Source: Zantedeschia hybrid cultivar
Taxonomy: Eukaryota > Streptophyta > Magnoliopsida > Alismatales > Araceae
Direction of reading: 5' to 3'
DNA length: 64,000 nt
Assembly (NCBI GenBank): GCA_030544215.1
Contig: JARZZO010000013.1
Coordinates: 27,077,229-27,141,228 of the forward strand
Below are positions 11,047 through 23,196 of this stretch, piece after piece. Both the position numbers and the translations under genes were made by a program. The notes beneath the pieces are model-generated. The model was not told the DNA's origin, searched no databases, and worked only from the letters and a program-made list of their open reading frames with translations. Every line of letters starts with the position of its first letter. Position 1 is the stretch's first letter.

Positions 11047-14000
11047 TAAATTGTGGTCCATTGTCGGTGATGAGATCGCGCGGTGTCCCGAACCTGGCGA
11101 GGATGTTGCGCTTGATGAACTTCACCACCGTGGATGCTTTGATTTCTGCAAATGCTTCCGCTTCAGCCCATTTAGTGAAATATTCAGTGGCGGTCAGGAT
11201 AAATGATTTCCTTTTTATTTCGCCTGATCGATCCTCTAGAGGTCCTATAACGTCGAATGCCCACATGGCAAAAGGCCATGGGGAAATGACAGATTTGAGA
11301 GATGATGAAGGTGCATGAACCTTGTTAGCATGTAACTGGCATTTCAAGTACCTCTGAACAAATATGGAACAATCGGCCTCCATTGAAGGCCAATAATAGG
11401 ACATGAGGAGCTTCTGAGCTAAGGCACGACCATAGATATGACCGCCACAATCACTAGCATGAGCTGCCTCTATGACATGATGAATTTCGGTATCATCTAG
11501 ACACCGAAGAAGCACTTCGCTAAAGGATCTCCTGAAAAGGCGGCCGCCTAAGATAAGGTATCGCTGAGATGCACGGCGGATAGCCTTACGGTCATAAGAT
11601 GTGGCATAAGATGAGAATGACCCATCGCGGAGATAGTTCATGATATCAAAATACCACGGATTCCCATCATCCCAATCAAGGGTGAGTTCATCCGTGATAG
11701 CAGAGATGTACTCAGATGGACGGAGGAATTGTTGGAACCAGGGGTCCCGGAAGGAAGGCGAGTCTTGCTTGTGCAGAGTGATGGAGGATGAACCTTTGGT
11801 GACAGGAATCTCTAATGCTGAAGATAGGGAGGCCAGGGCATCTGCTAGGATATTCTGAGACCTAGGCACATGCACATAGGTGATCCTTCTGAAGTGCCTG
11901 GCTAGTGACTTCACTAACTCCTGATATGGCTTCAATTTTGAATCCCGGGTTTGGTACTTGCCCACGGTTTGGCGGAGGATTAGTTGAGAGTCTCCAATTA
12001 TCCTCAATTCCAAGACATTAAGAACCAGCGCCAATTTTAAGCCAGCTAGGAGAGCCTCATATTCAGCGACATTATTGGTCACTGAGAAGGAGAGTTGGCA
12101 AGCATGCGGAATACTTACCCCTTCTGGAGATACGAGGACCACTCCTATCCCACTGCCTTGAGAATTAAGTGCTCCGTCGAAATGAAGGACCCAGGATGGA
12201 GTATCATACACTATTAGACCCAACTCCTCATCCGGGAATTCCTCGTTGACGGGTGAAAATGTGGGCAGTGGGTGATGAGCTAGGTACTCGGCAATTGCTT
12301 GCCCTTTCACAGCCTTCTGATTTACATAGGTGATGTCGAATTGATTCAAGAAGGTCTGCCATCGCACCAGCCTATCTGTTACAACTGGCCGCTCTAGCAA
12401 ATATTTGATCGGGTCCATTCTTGCTAGAAGTTTGACCTCGTGGGCGAGGAAGTAGTGCTTCAATTTCTGCACTACCCAGACGACGGCCGCACATGTCCTT
12501 TCCATGGCAGTGTATCGCTTTTCGGCATCGTTGAAAAGCTTGAAAAGATAGTACACTGCTCTTTCTTTCTTCTCGTCGTCTAGTTGGGCCAATACTGCAC
12601 CAGCTGATTCGTCAGTGGTGGAGACATATAGCAGTAGAGGCCGCCCCGGGATAGGAGCCATAAGGACTGGTGGATTGAGGAGGTAACTCTTTAATTCATC
12701 GAAGGCCTTTTGACACTTATCGCTCCAAATGAACTTTTCCCCTCCTTTCAATAGATCGTAAAAGGGTTTGCATCTTACAGAGTGTTGAGATATGAACCGT
12801 CTGATGAATTGCAAACGGCCGATGAGACCCTTTATATCCCTGACATTCTTAGGTGGGGGCATTTCCACTATTGCCTTCAGTTTGTCTGGATCAACCTCAA
12901 TCCCTCTCCTGTTTACCATGAACCCTAACAATTTTCCAGAAGAAACACCAAATACGCACTTTTTTGAGTTCATTTTCAGTTGGTGCTCCCTCGATCTCTG
13001 CATTACAGCCCTAAGGATTTGAGCATGCTGCTTCCTGGTTTTAGATTTCACCAAGATATCATCCACATAAACTTCCATGTCGATGTGAATCATGTCATGA
13101 AAGATTGCCATCATAGCCCTTTGGTAGGTGGCTCCAGCATTCTTAAGTCCAAATGGCATGACCATGTAGCAATAAGTTCCCCATGGAGTTATGAAAGATG
13201 TTTTCTCCTGATCTTCCTTAGCTAGTCTGATCTGGTTATACCCCGAAAAACCATCCATGAAAGATAACATCTCAAATCCGGCCGTGTTATCAACCAACAA
13301 GTCTATATGAGGTAGTAGGAAATCATCCTTTGGACAAGCTTGATTGAGGTTGCGAAAGTCTATGCAAACTCTAACCTTTCCGTCCTTTTTTTTTGCCACG
13401 GGGACGATATTAGCTACCCACTTAGGGTAGAGCACTACCCGGATGAACTTGGCCTTGTGTAGTTTGTCAACCTCTTCTTTTACTTTAAGTGCTAATTCCG
13501 GTTGTAGCCGTCTCGACTTTTGTTTCACAGGTTTGGCGTCAGGTTTGAGGATTAGCCGATGTTCCACCAGTTCTGTGTTTAATCCGGGTATGTCCTCGTA
13601 TGACCAAGCGAACCCGTCACAGTGTTCTTGGAGCACAGCTATTATGGACCCTTCTTCTTCTGGACTCAAACGGGCGCTAATTAGCACTATCCTCGGATCC
13701 TCCTCTGTTCCAAGGTTGACTTCTTTAGTGGGTTCATCGATGGCTGATGAAGGTTTATCAAACCGTCTCGTCCCACTCACAAGTGGTTCGACCAAGTCAT
13801 CCACCTCTTCCTCTTCACTAAGCTCAAACACTCCCAGACCATCACTGCAAGACTCGTCTCTCACTAACTCCAATGGTTCGGAGATGACCCCTGTCTGAAG
13901 AAACTTATCCGACTTTTTCAGACCTTTGCACCTATTTGCTAATTCCTGAACTAAGAATGAAGGAACTTGCTTGGTCCTACAATTTCTAGACATGGAGGAT

Positions 14001-14206
14001 GCTATCCTAATTCCTAAATTGCTATGTACATGGCTTGGAGAACGGGTCAATTCTGTCCTGGACGGGACAAGGGTAGACCCTTGGGACAAAGATTCCATGA
14101 CGGTGGGGTTGCCCCACCACGCAAGCTCCTCGAAAGTGACTTCCCCTCCCTCAGGATGGGAATTGGACTTTTTTTTTCGTGACCGAACGCCTGTAACATG
14201 AAACAT
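11047..14206 (-). pseudogene. Tat RT, RNase H, second RNase H and integrase N-terminal part
   Basis: A single open frame on the minus strand of about 1050 residues. In order: RT with CIDFRNLNQACPKDDF, FMDGFSGYNQI, MPFGLKNAGATYQRAM and the YVDD catalytic motif; RNase H beginning near TTDESAGAVLAQ; a second (archaeal-type) RNase H with FDGALNSQGSGIGVVL and GDSQLI, diagnostic of the Tat lineage; then integrase with an HHCC-type zinc finger, the first Asp in WAFDVIGPL and the second in TDNGPQF. The solo LTR at 8607-11046 interrupts it straight after TDNGPQF; residues beyond that in the open frame come from the LTR. It replicates the element as reverse transcriptase and integrase when intact. Confidence 0.92.
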
Positions 14207-15459
14207 TCAGAAGAAATGGCGTCGAGCGGAGCTGAGAGTATTGGAACAGAAGGTGGGTGGAATAAGAAAGGAATGAACGTAGCTGGAGCTGGTTCATTCC
14301 TGGCCAAGAAAAGCCCTACCGGCGGGCTGCTTGATTCACAAAACAGGGATGATATGCCAAAGTCTTCCTCTTGGCTATCCTCATGATATACTTGCACTTC
14401 TTCCTCTGTCCTGGGCAATTCCTGCCGCTTTCTTACAAAATGATTCATGAGGGACCATCCCTTTGCTTCTTTTGGTGGTTCAGTAAACTTATACCCCAGG
14501 ACACATCCCCCACTGACAGGGTTCTTTGAGATGGGGTCACGAATTCCTTGTTCTTCTTTCCCTAACCCGGAGCCTGAGCTATATCCCATTTTACTCATGA
14601 GCTGCCAACCTATGCCAGACCTAGGTCTCAGGTGGGAATTCACTGATGAAAGGACAGGCTCCTTGCCTTTCCTGGAGGTTATCATGGATGGAATTTGCCC
14701 TACTGTCACTGAGTCCAACGACTCAATGTAGGGAGTGCTTTTGACCTTCACAATCTTCCCGTTATACGGGAACTTATAGCACTGGTGGTTGGTGGATGGG
14801 ACTCCCAAAGTTTGGTCCATCCATGGTCTCCTTAGAATGGCATTGTAGATTGGCTTAACGTCCAGAATGTAGAATTCCGAGATCATGGATACCGGGCCGA
14901 TTTCTAGTTGCAGGAAGATCTTCCCATCTGCTGGTCTCTGGGAATTGTCATAAGCTGAGACCATCATAGAGGTTGACTCAACCTTCTCTGGGTCTATCCC
15001 TATCCTTTTGAGGGTCTTAAGGGGACAAACATTGATGGAGGCACCGGTATCCAGTAGAATGGAATCTACTGAATGACCATTGAGAATAGCGGTCAGGCAC
15101 AGAGGAAGGGATCGACACTCAGGGGGAGCTAGATCCTTTTCCGGGAAGGAGATCATGGGAGTCTGAGTAACTGAGAGTATAGCATTGGTGACCCCCCCAC
15201 TAGGAAGATCCTCATTGACTGTGATTTGTTGTAGGAAATTGAACAACGTCTCCCTATGTGTGGGAGACTTCCGGATAAGCTCGAGGATAGAGATCTTGGC
15301 GGGGGTCTTCTCTAAATGCTGGAGGATATCATACTCAAACTGGGCATTCCTCATGGTAGGGAGTGAGTTACCTTGAGAGTCCAAGGGCTGGCTCGGAGGA
15401 ATGATGCGATTCCTGAGCGTTACCCCTACCGAGATTGGATCTGCTTCCAGTGGTGACCT
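14047..15459 (-). pseudogene. Tat protease and G-patch domain
   Basis: Minus-strand frame with the aspartic protease motif LLDTGASINVCP and the downstream flap/ILRRPW region, then a G-patch (GIGWQLMSKMGYSSGSGLG). It runs into an A9 run (T9 at 14169-14177 on the plus strand) where a shift of -1 leads into the RT frame; beyond that it continues another 40 or so residues and stops. Its upstream end is cut by the Copia insertion at 15460. After removal of Copia and one GACCT copy, codon phase agrees with the gag frame at 24753. Confidence 0.88.
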
Positions 15460-17010
15460 TGTTGGGTTCTCTCGGTTTCTCCGGATCGTTAACGCAGCGG
15501 AAAACAAAATATTTACAGTGATCCGTTCCCGTTTCGAAATCTAAAATACAAGATAATCGGATTATCTTTTCTCACCGTGTGCGGATTCGAATCCGCAGCC
15601 GTTTGGTTCCGTCGGTGTGACACCGCAAGCCGCGCAAGCGCCCGGCCTCTAGCGAAGTCCACGCGATCCTCCCCGCGACGGATATCCTCGAGTTCGTCGT
15701 TCTTCACAGCCCATGAAGCCTCCGTCGGTCGCCGCAATGATCGCCGCAGCGCGCGGACGATTTCCCGTCGAACGGGATTCAGAGAAGTGGCGGAGCAGAT
15801 CTGGATCTGCCTGGGTGTCAGAGAAGAACAGAAACTGAGGAGGGGCGGCTAGGGTTAGCAGCAGCTTGGCCTGCTCAGCCCGTTCGCTATGTTTTATACT
15901 AACCACGCGGTTTTTCACAAAAACCCCCGGTTTGTATAAAACCCACTTATTTATCCATCGCCTTGAGAATCATTTGCGTGTGACCCTCTAGGCCCAAGTA
16001 CCAGTCCAGTTAATGGCCCAGTAAGCCCACTGACTCCTCACTGGCTTTATTAATTAATTAATAACCCTTTATTAATCAATTAATCAATCGAATTGATGTC
16101 GCACATCGAATTCGACCGGGCCTCCGATCACGTTGGGTGCCAAGCAACACCGCGTGAATCTGGAAGGTATTTGGGGTTAAGTAACCCACTCTTGGAACCT
16201 TTCCATCGACAGTTACCGCGTGGATATAATCCTTCATTCGTACAATGATCTCGAGTCAACTCAGGGTATGGCGAGCTGTCAAACCCTAACCGGTCGACTC
16301 ACTTGGATTGGATGCCGCTGATAAATATCGGAAAACTCCTTTCCCGATATTATCGTCCGCCCTGGCCAGGGACTTTCGCGCATCCTTCCTAGAGCATTCT
16401 CTCTCTAAGTACCGAGAGCGAATGATTCCTTATTGACACACAATTCCCTTCGACGGTATTCCGCTGTACCCGATCCTTGGCGTATTAGAATCCCTTGGCT
16501 AGAGATTCGTAAACCAAGGTCAAAGCACAGAAGTCCACCGCCAAGGTGTCCTTGGTGTCTCAGGTCCGAGGACCATCCACGTAACTGCGACAATAGAATC
16601 AAGCTGGTTGACAGTGAGGTACAATACCATCCAGCGATTTAGTCGGATCAGTTCAGTGAACTCATTCTCCAATGAGCACCTACAGATTCGCCTTAGTGTC
16701 TCCACACAAGTGACTTATGAGACCAGTCACCCTCATCATATGAGCAGGAGTAATCTGTACTAGTCTAACCGGATATCCGATGTCCTTCTCGGATATCCTC
16801 CGACTAGGAACGATTAAGAATATGTGTGTTTAAGTGATCAGTCTCATTAGTATGATCTCATCATAATCTGATCACCATAGCACATATTCACGGACTTCAT
16901 TATGAAACGATTAATTAACGCGATTTACACATAATGAATATTATGCCATTTTATTAATAATGAACGAGATTTACATTGTTAGATTGGCTTGTAGGCCACC
17001 TAAACTAACA
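15460..17010 (-). repeat. Copia 1 3' LTR
   Basis: 1551 bp, minus-sense start at 17010 (TGTTAGTTTAGGTGG) and end at 15460 (AACCCAACA). A TATAAAA box on the minus strand lies at 15898-15892. Same family as 23197-24747 and the solo LTR 30215-31763. Confidence 0.95.
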
Positions 17011-17022
17011 ATCTCCCACTTG
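17011..17022 (-). promoter_or_regulatory. Copia 1 polypurine tract
   Basis: On the minus strand CCAAGTGGGAGAT lies directly before the 3' LTR start at 17010. This is the usual plus-strand primer position and sequence type for Copia elements. Confidence 0.85.
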
Positions 17023-17024
17023 GA

Positions 17025-20000
17025 CTAAAACCAATCACCTTTATACAATAAGCCCATAGACTCTAGGTGACGCTCAAACACAATTTGAGCTAACGGCTTT
17101 GTCAGTGGATCTGCTACATTGTCGACGGATGGAACTCTTTCCACTACTACATCTCCTCTGGATATGATCTCTCTGATAAGGTGAAAGCGCCTCAGAATAT
17201 GCTTCGATTTCTGATCAGACCGTGGCTCTTTCGCTTGCACAATCGCTCCATTGTTGTCGCACAACAGTTGAACAGGCTCAGAGATGCTGGGAACAACGCC
17301 GAGGTCGGTGATGAATTTCTTCAACCACACTGCTTCCTTGGCGGCTTCAGCTGCAGCGATGTACTCAGCTTCAGTCGTCGAATCTGTAGTGGTTACTTGC
17401 TTGGAACTCTTCCAGCACACTGCCCCTCCGTTCAAAGTGAACACGAATCCAGATGTTGACTTGCTATCATCTGGATCCGACTGGAAACTCAAGTCAGTAA
17501 AACCTCGCAGTTTCAAGTCACCTCCTCCATAGACAAGAAACAGATCCTTAGTTCTTCTCAAGTACTTAAGGATGCATTTCACTGCCTTCCAGTGCTCTTC
17601 GCCTGGATCAGCCTGAAATCTGCTCGTAACACTTAAAGCAAATGCAACATCAGGCCGTGTACATAGCATGGCTTACATGATAGATCCTATGGCAGAGGCA
17701 TAGGGTATTCTTTCCATGAATGCCCTCTCATTAGGAGTCTTAGGAGACTGCTCCTTTGAGAGATTGATTCCATGTCTCATCGGTATGAAACCTCTCTTGG
17801 AATTTTCCATGCCAAACCTTTTGACTATAGTATCTATGTACAAGGATTGGGTTATTCCAAGCATCCTCTTTGATCTATCTCTATAGATCCGTATTCCCAA
17901 TACGTAGGATGCTTCTCCCAAATCCTTCATGGAGAAGTTTTTCGACAGCCAGACCTTTACTGATGACATCATAGCTACATCATTCCCAATGAGTAGTATG
18001 TCATCTACGTAAAGAACTAGAAAAGTGATTGCACTCCCACTGGTCTTCTTGTACACACAAGGCTCATCTTCATTCTTAATGAAGTCATAAGACTTGACTG
18101 CCTCGTCAAATCTTATGTTCCAGCTCCGGGAAGCCTGCTTCAGTCCATAAATGGACCTCTGAAGCTTACACACTTTATCTGGAGATTCTTTGGATGTGAA
18201 ACCTTCTGGTTGTATCATATACACCTCCTCCTCAAGGTTACCATTGAGGAAGGCAGTCTTCACATCCATCTGCCAGATTTCATAATCAAAATGTGCAGCA
18301 ATGGCGAGCAGAACTCTGATCGACTTTATCATGGCAACTGGTGAGAAAGTCTCGTCATAGTCAATTCCTTGCCTTTGACGATATCCCTTTGCCACCAACC
18401 TTTCCTTATAAGTGTCGATCCGTCCATCAGCACCGATCTTTCTCTTAAAGATCCACTTGCAACAGATGGGTACAATACCCTCGAGCAAGTCTTCCAAGTT
18501 CCAAACTTGGTTGGTGTACATAGACTGGATTTCTGAGTTCATGGCTTCTCGCCATTTCTCGGCTTCTGGGCCTTCTATGGCCTCCTGGTAGGTTTTAGGA
18601 TCATCATCCTCATTATATTGTACCTTAGACTCACCTTCAGCGATATGTCCCACATATCGTTCGGGTAGTGTAGGTACTCTACCAGATCTACGAGGCTCAT
18701 CTGTATGTACCTGAACAGATTCAGGAACTGATATCTCATCTGATGATAATGCAGCTGTTTGGGGATCTGGAACCTCTTCCAGTACTATTTTACTCCCACT
18801 GTTCTCCTGGATAAGGTATTCCTCTTCCAGGAATACAGCTTTCCTGGCGACAAATACCTTTTGTTCACCAGGATGGAAAAAATAGTATCCAAAGGTTTCC
18901 TTTGGATATCCCACAAACCTGCATTTATCAGTTCGTGATTCCAGCTTGTCTGGATCATGCCTCTTTACATGAGCAGGACAACCCCAGACTTTAACGTGTT
19001 TAAATTCTGGTTTCCTGCCTTTCCATATCTCATATGGAGTAGAGGCCACAGACTTGCTGGGTACTCTGTTCAGTAGGTATGCTGCTGACTCTAGAGCATC
19101 CCCCCAGAGGGACACTGGTAATCCCGAAAAGCTCATCATGGATCACACCATGTCCAACAAGGTGCGATTCCTCCTTTCTGATACACCATTCATCTGTGGT
19201 GTATATGGAGGGGTCAGTTGAGAAAGGATACCATTATCCTTTAAGAATTGTGTGAAGTTAGTACACAAGTATTCTCCTCCTCGATCTGATCGAAGAGCTT
19301 TAATACTCTTTCCTAACTGCTTCTCTACCTCATTCTTGAACTCCTTGAACTTCTCAAATGCTTCCGACTTGTACTTCATTAAGTACACATAGTCGAATCT
19401 TGAGAAGTCATCGGTGAACGTGATGAAGTAAGAAAAGCCACCTTTGGCTTGGGTGGACATTGGACCACATACATCTGAATGTATTAGTTCCAAAATGTCC
19501 TTGGCACGTTCTCCATGTCCAACAAATGGAGATTTTGCCATCTTTCCCATAAGGCAGGATTCGCATGTTGCAAACGATTCATAATCGAATGCTGTTATGT
19601 AACCATACTTGTGCAACTTTTGCAACCTGCTTTCGCCAATGTGCCCAAGTCTACAATGCCACATGTAGGCTTGGTTCACACAATTCTTGCTCTTCTTAAG
19701 AACATTATCAATCTGAAGATTGTAATAAGAAACATCTAATAGATATAGACCGTTGACTAAAGATGCTGAAGCTATTGATTTATTACCATAATAAATCGAA
19801 CAACTTCTGTTCTCAATAGTCAACCTATATCCTATCTTGTCCAAACAAGATATTGATATGATGTTCTTTATTATGCTAGGAACATAATAACAATCTTCTA
19901 AGAGTAAAGTGTCTCCCGATGGAAGTTTGAGGTTTGCTGTCCCAACAGCAATCGCCGCAACTTTTGCGCCGTTTCCTAGCCTCAACTCCACCTCACCTTG

Positions 20001-20444
20001 TCTCAGCTTGCGCTTACTTGTCAGCATCTGCTCATCATGACAGATATGAGAAGCACATCCGGTATCTAATACCCAAGATGTGGAATCTCTAACTGACAAG
20101 TTGATATCTATCATATAGATATCTGAAGCTTCAGACAGCTTCACTCTTCCATGAGCTTTATCGTTAAGGAACTCCTTGCAGTTCCTCTTCCAGTGACCAT
20201 ATTGCTTATAGTATAAGCAGTCATCCTTCACTACCCTTTTATCTTTTTCCTTTGATCCTTTATCGTTAGCTGTCATCTCTGCTTCAGGGGCATCCAATGC
20301 CGATTCAGCAAGAGGATCAGCTCCAGGGACAAAGTCAATGTGCTCAGATATGAAGACATTCTTCAGGTTTCTGAACCAATCCGAGTAGATCAGGTAAGTC
20401 AAAAGGGCATTAAGTATGCCACGAAGTGGGTTATTCGACGACAT
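17025..20444 (-). pseudogene. Copia 1 gag-pol polyprotein, two nonsense codons and a gag deletion
   Basis: One minus-strand frame of about 1139 codons. Short gag remnant (residues 1-75), a zinc knuckle at about 76-89 (CLYYKQYGHWKRNC) in which the second Cys is Tyr, protease DTG at 127-129, pre-integrase HCRLGH...CESCLMGK, integrase HSDVCGPM, DDFSRF, SDRGGEY and the NGVSERRNR region, RT with QMDVKTAFLNG, YGLKQASRSW and YVDD, and RNase H with TEAEYIA and DNNGAI. TGA at 19142-19140 (probably from CGA) lies after the integrase core and TAA at 17672-17670 (probably from a Tyr codon) before RNase H. Comparison with Copia 2 shows about 190 gag residues missing, in frame. As it stands it cannot make a normal capsid. 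Confidence 0.92.
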
Positions 20445-20636
20445 AATTCCCTACAGAAGATAAGTAAAATCTATTTAGCAGATGTTCAATTATTAAAATT
20501 TAAAACAAGACAAGGTCTTTTGTTCAAGTTTAACTCCCACTAATTTTCGACGGACTGTATAACCCTCAGTTATACAGAACGGGAGATGCCGACAGTCTCC
20601 TAGTGGGGATCAGAATCTCAATGACTTGCACTACAG

Positions 20637-20942
20637 CCTTGTGGATAGCACAACAAACTGTAATACAATCAGAGAGCACCCAACTCATGGGACTTGCAAC
20701 TCCTTGCAATATCTGATCATAGCTTCGGTCCCCAGAGATTTAATGGCCTTGTGGATAGCACAACAAACCACTAATTCTGGTCTAAGCTAACCATCATTAC
20801 GCGACGAGCATAGATTTGCATGCAGTCCTTGTGGATAGCACAACAAAGCTACATGGTTCCTCTACCCCGATCTATAGGCATCTAATGCCATAGCCACAGT
20901 TTCTCCTCCCAATTAAGCAGGCCTTGTGGATAGCACAACAAA
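20637..20942 (-). repeat. Four copies of a 21-bp motif in the Copia 1 leader
   Basis: The motif CCTTGTGGATAGCACAACAA(A) is perfect at 20637-20657, 20747-20767, 20827-20847 and 20922-20942, separated by unlike sequence of 59-89 bp. It lies in the 5' untranslated leader, 190-500 bp upstream of gag. Copia 2 has degenerate counterparts on its plus strand (TGTGTTTA-CC at about 45248, 45341, 45426 and 45532). Confidence 0.9.
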
Positions 20943-23183
20943 CCTGCCTAAAGTGATTCGAATCCTATGACTATAACGATGGTGGACCACGCGGTAAGTT
21001 CTTAACTACTCGCGTTACGGCTTAGAGTTTATCTGAGGGTATTTGGATAACTTTTATCTTGGTCTCTCCTAGGTGATAGTATATAAATATATCGTATATA
21101 TTTATTAAATACTATAACCTGCTTTGATTCATAATCAAAAGATAAACAATGCATCACATACATGTCATTAGTGTGGTCATGGATAGCACAGTGGGTTTGA
21201 CTGGAGCCAACAGTCAAACGCACACACATTCTAATCATAACATTTACATTAGATATCCTGCAATCACATAGGCAAGAGATCCCCATCTGTACGCCTTCCT
21301 GGTTGCAGTTGTGGATCGTCCTCGCTCCTTCCCTGGTTGCCTCGATCATATTACATTAATTCTAGAATTAACAAGTAAATTGAAGAAGGCCTTATGGCGA
21401 GTACAAGAGAGAGAGGGAGGTAGAAATACATCGGAGTATGAGAGAGAGAGGTGCGCAGACCTCTATTTATTAACAATTAATAAACATCATACATCCACGA
21501 TCCACACAATCCACCATTCATCACATGAACAATTAAATAAGTGCATATCCATGACCACGGTGTGTTTTAAACATTCCACACATGATTCAGCGCATCACAT
21601 GGCTAAAACAAATGAGTTTTCAAAATATATATAGTGTTGGCTTTCAGAAAGCTGGGATCCAATCAAAATTGGTATTTGAATTTCGAAAACTCATTTTATT
21701 AAATTAATCATGCAATTAAATCTAATTTAAAAGCAATAAACACACATCACATGCGCACACACTCCGAATTAATAATTCCAGATTATTCCATGCAAATTAG
21801 AACAATTCTAATAATCTAACACTTAAATTAAAACCCCATTAATAATCTAACAATTAGACTATTAATGACTAATCTAACTCTTAGACTAGTCCAACAAAAT
21901 TAAACATTAATTTATCACATAAATTAATAATTAACTCTAATCTGTTATTATTGACTAATCTAACTGTTAGACTTGTTAATTAATTAATGTTAATTATCAA
22001 TTTAACGCTTAAATTTATAATTAACACTAATTAACAATTAACCAACAATCTAACTTTTAGATTATTGGATAGAAATTAATTATTAGTTTAACTCTTAAGC
22101 CAATAACTAATTAATCTAAATTAAACCATTAAATTAGTTAGTTAAAATTAGTTGTTAATATAACATTTAAATCAACAACCAATTCTAATTAACTAATGAT
22201 CATTAATTTAACTCTTAAATTAATCAATTAAAATTAATTATTAATTTAAATATTTAAATTAACAACTAACTTCAATAATTAACAACAATTGTTAATTAAA
22301 ATGATTCCAAAATCATTAATGACCCAATTCAATAATATTAAGAAAAAAATATTTTCAAAACAATTTTTGAAATATAAATTTAAAATCTAATTTTAAATCA
22401 ATTGGGTAAAATTGGCTTAATTATATTTAAAAAGGGATTAAAAAGGGGTTAAAAGGGTGGGGAAATGGGCCCAGCCCTAAGGGGCAATCTGGCTCGGGCC
22501 CTCCAAGGGCCTGGGCTTGAGCCAGGCGCGCCTGGGCCCGAGCCAGGCACGCCTGGGCTCGCCTGGACCAGGGCCCAGGGCTCGGGCCCGGCCCAGGCTC
22601 GACCCGTCCGGTCGAACCGGTCGGGCCGGCCCTCTTCTTCCACCCAGCAACTCGACAGCCAGGAGTTGCAGAAACCCTAGGGGTTTCCCCCCCCCCCCGG
22701 CGGCCGGTGCTCCGGCGCTGTCCTGCCCGGCCGGCAACGGCCCCGGCGTTGGCGGGATCTCCAGCGCCGGCAAGGCCCCCCTTATGCGGCGGTTTAAGCC
22801 CCTACAAAGCACCCCAATTTCTGGTTTTTCAGGGTTTCTAAACCCAATTTGGGGCTTGATTTTTGCGGCTCTCCAAGGCCATTCCGGCGCCGGAAAAATA
22901 CCAGATGTGGAGTGGTGACTGTCACCTGTGGATCCGGAGTCTCGGCCGGCCATCCCAACGCTTGGGAAACGAGTACGAAGTCGCCGAAGTACTCTGGTTC
23001 ATCATCTCATGAAGAACTCCGAAAACCCCCAAATAAAATCCGAAAAATCACAGAAAAATAATCAAATTATTTGTGTTCATCTTATGAACACGATTCCGTC
23101 ATTTTAATCGGATTAAACGCATGGAATAACTCAAGAAAAATTAATTTCGGAAACCGAAACGGGACGAGAAACAGTGGAACCTA
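20943..23183 (-). other. Copia 1 long 5' leader: AT-rich tract and GC-rich tract
   Basis: No protein domain. About 21650-22440 is strongly AT-rich and built of degenerate units of the type AATTAATCTAACTNTTAGA. About 22450-22760 is abruptly GC-rich with repeats such as CCTGGGC and GAGCCAGGC, and a C12 run at about 22687-22698. Copia 2 has the same two-part organisation (GC-rich 43980-44160, AT-rich 44160-44640). Confidence 0.75.
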
Positions 23184-23195
23184 GCTCTGATACCA
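23184..23195 (-). promoter_or_regulatory. Copia 1 primer-binding site, initiator-Met tRNA
   Basis: On the minus strand TGGTATCAGAGC, the standard complement of the 3' end of plant initiator-Met tRNA, one base downstream of the 5' LTR end at 23197. Confidence 0.95.
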
Positions 23196-23196
23196 C

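Noticed and set aside
22449..22953. GC-rich overlapping open frames in the Copia 1 leader
   Set aside because: Produced by CCTGGGC/GAGCC repeats; no domain, and the region is an untranslated leader.
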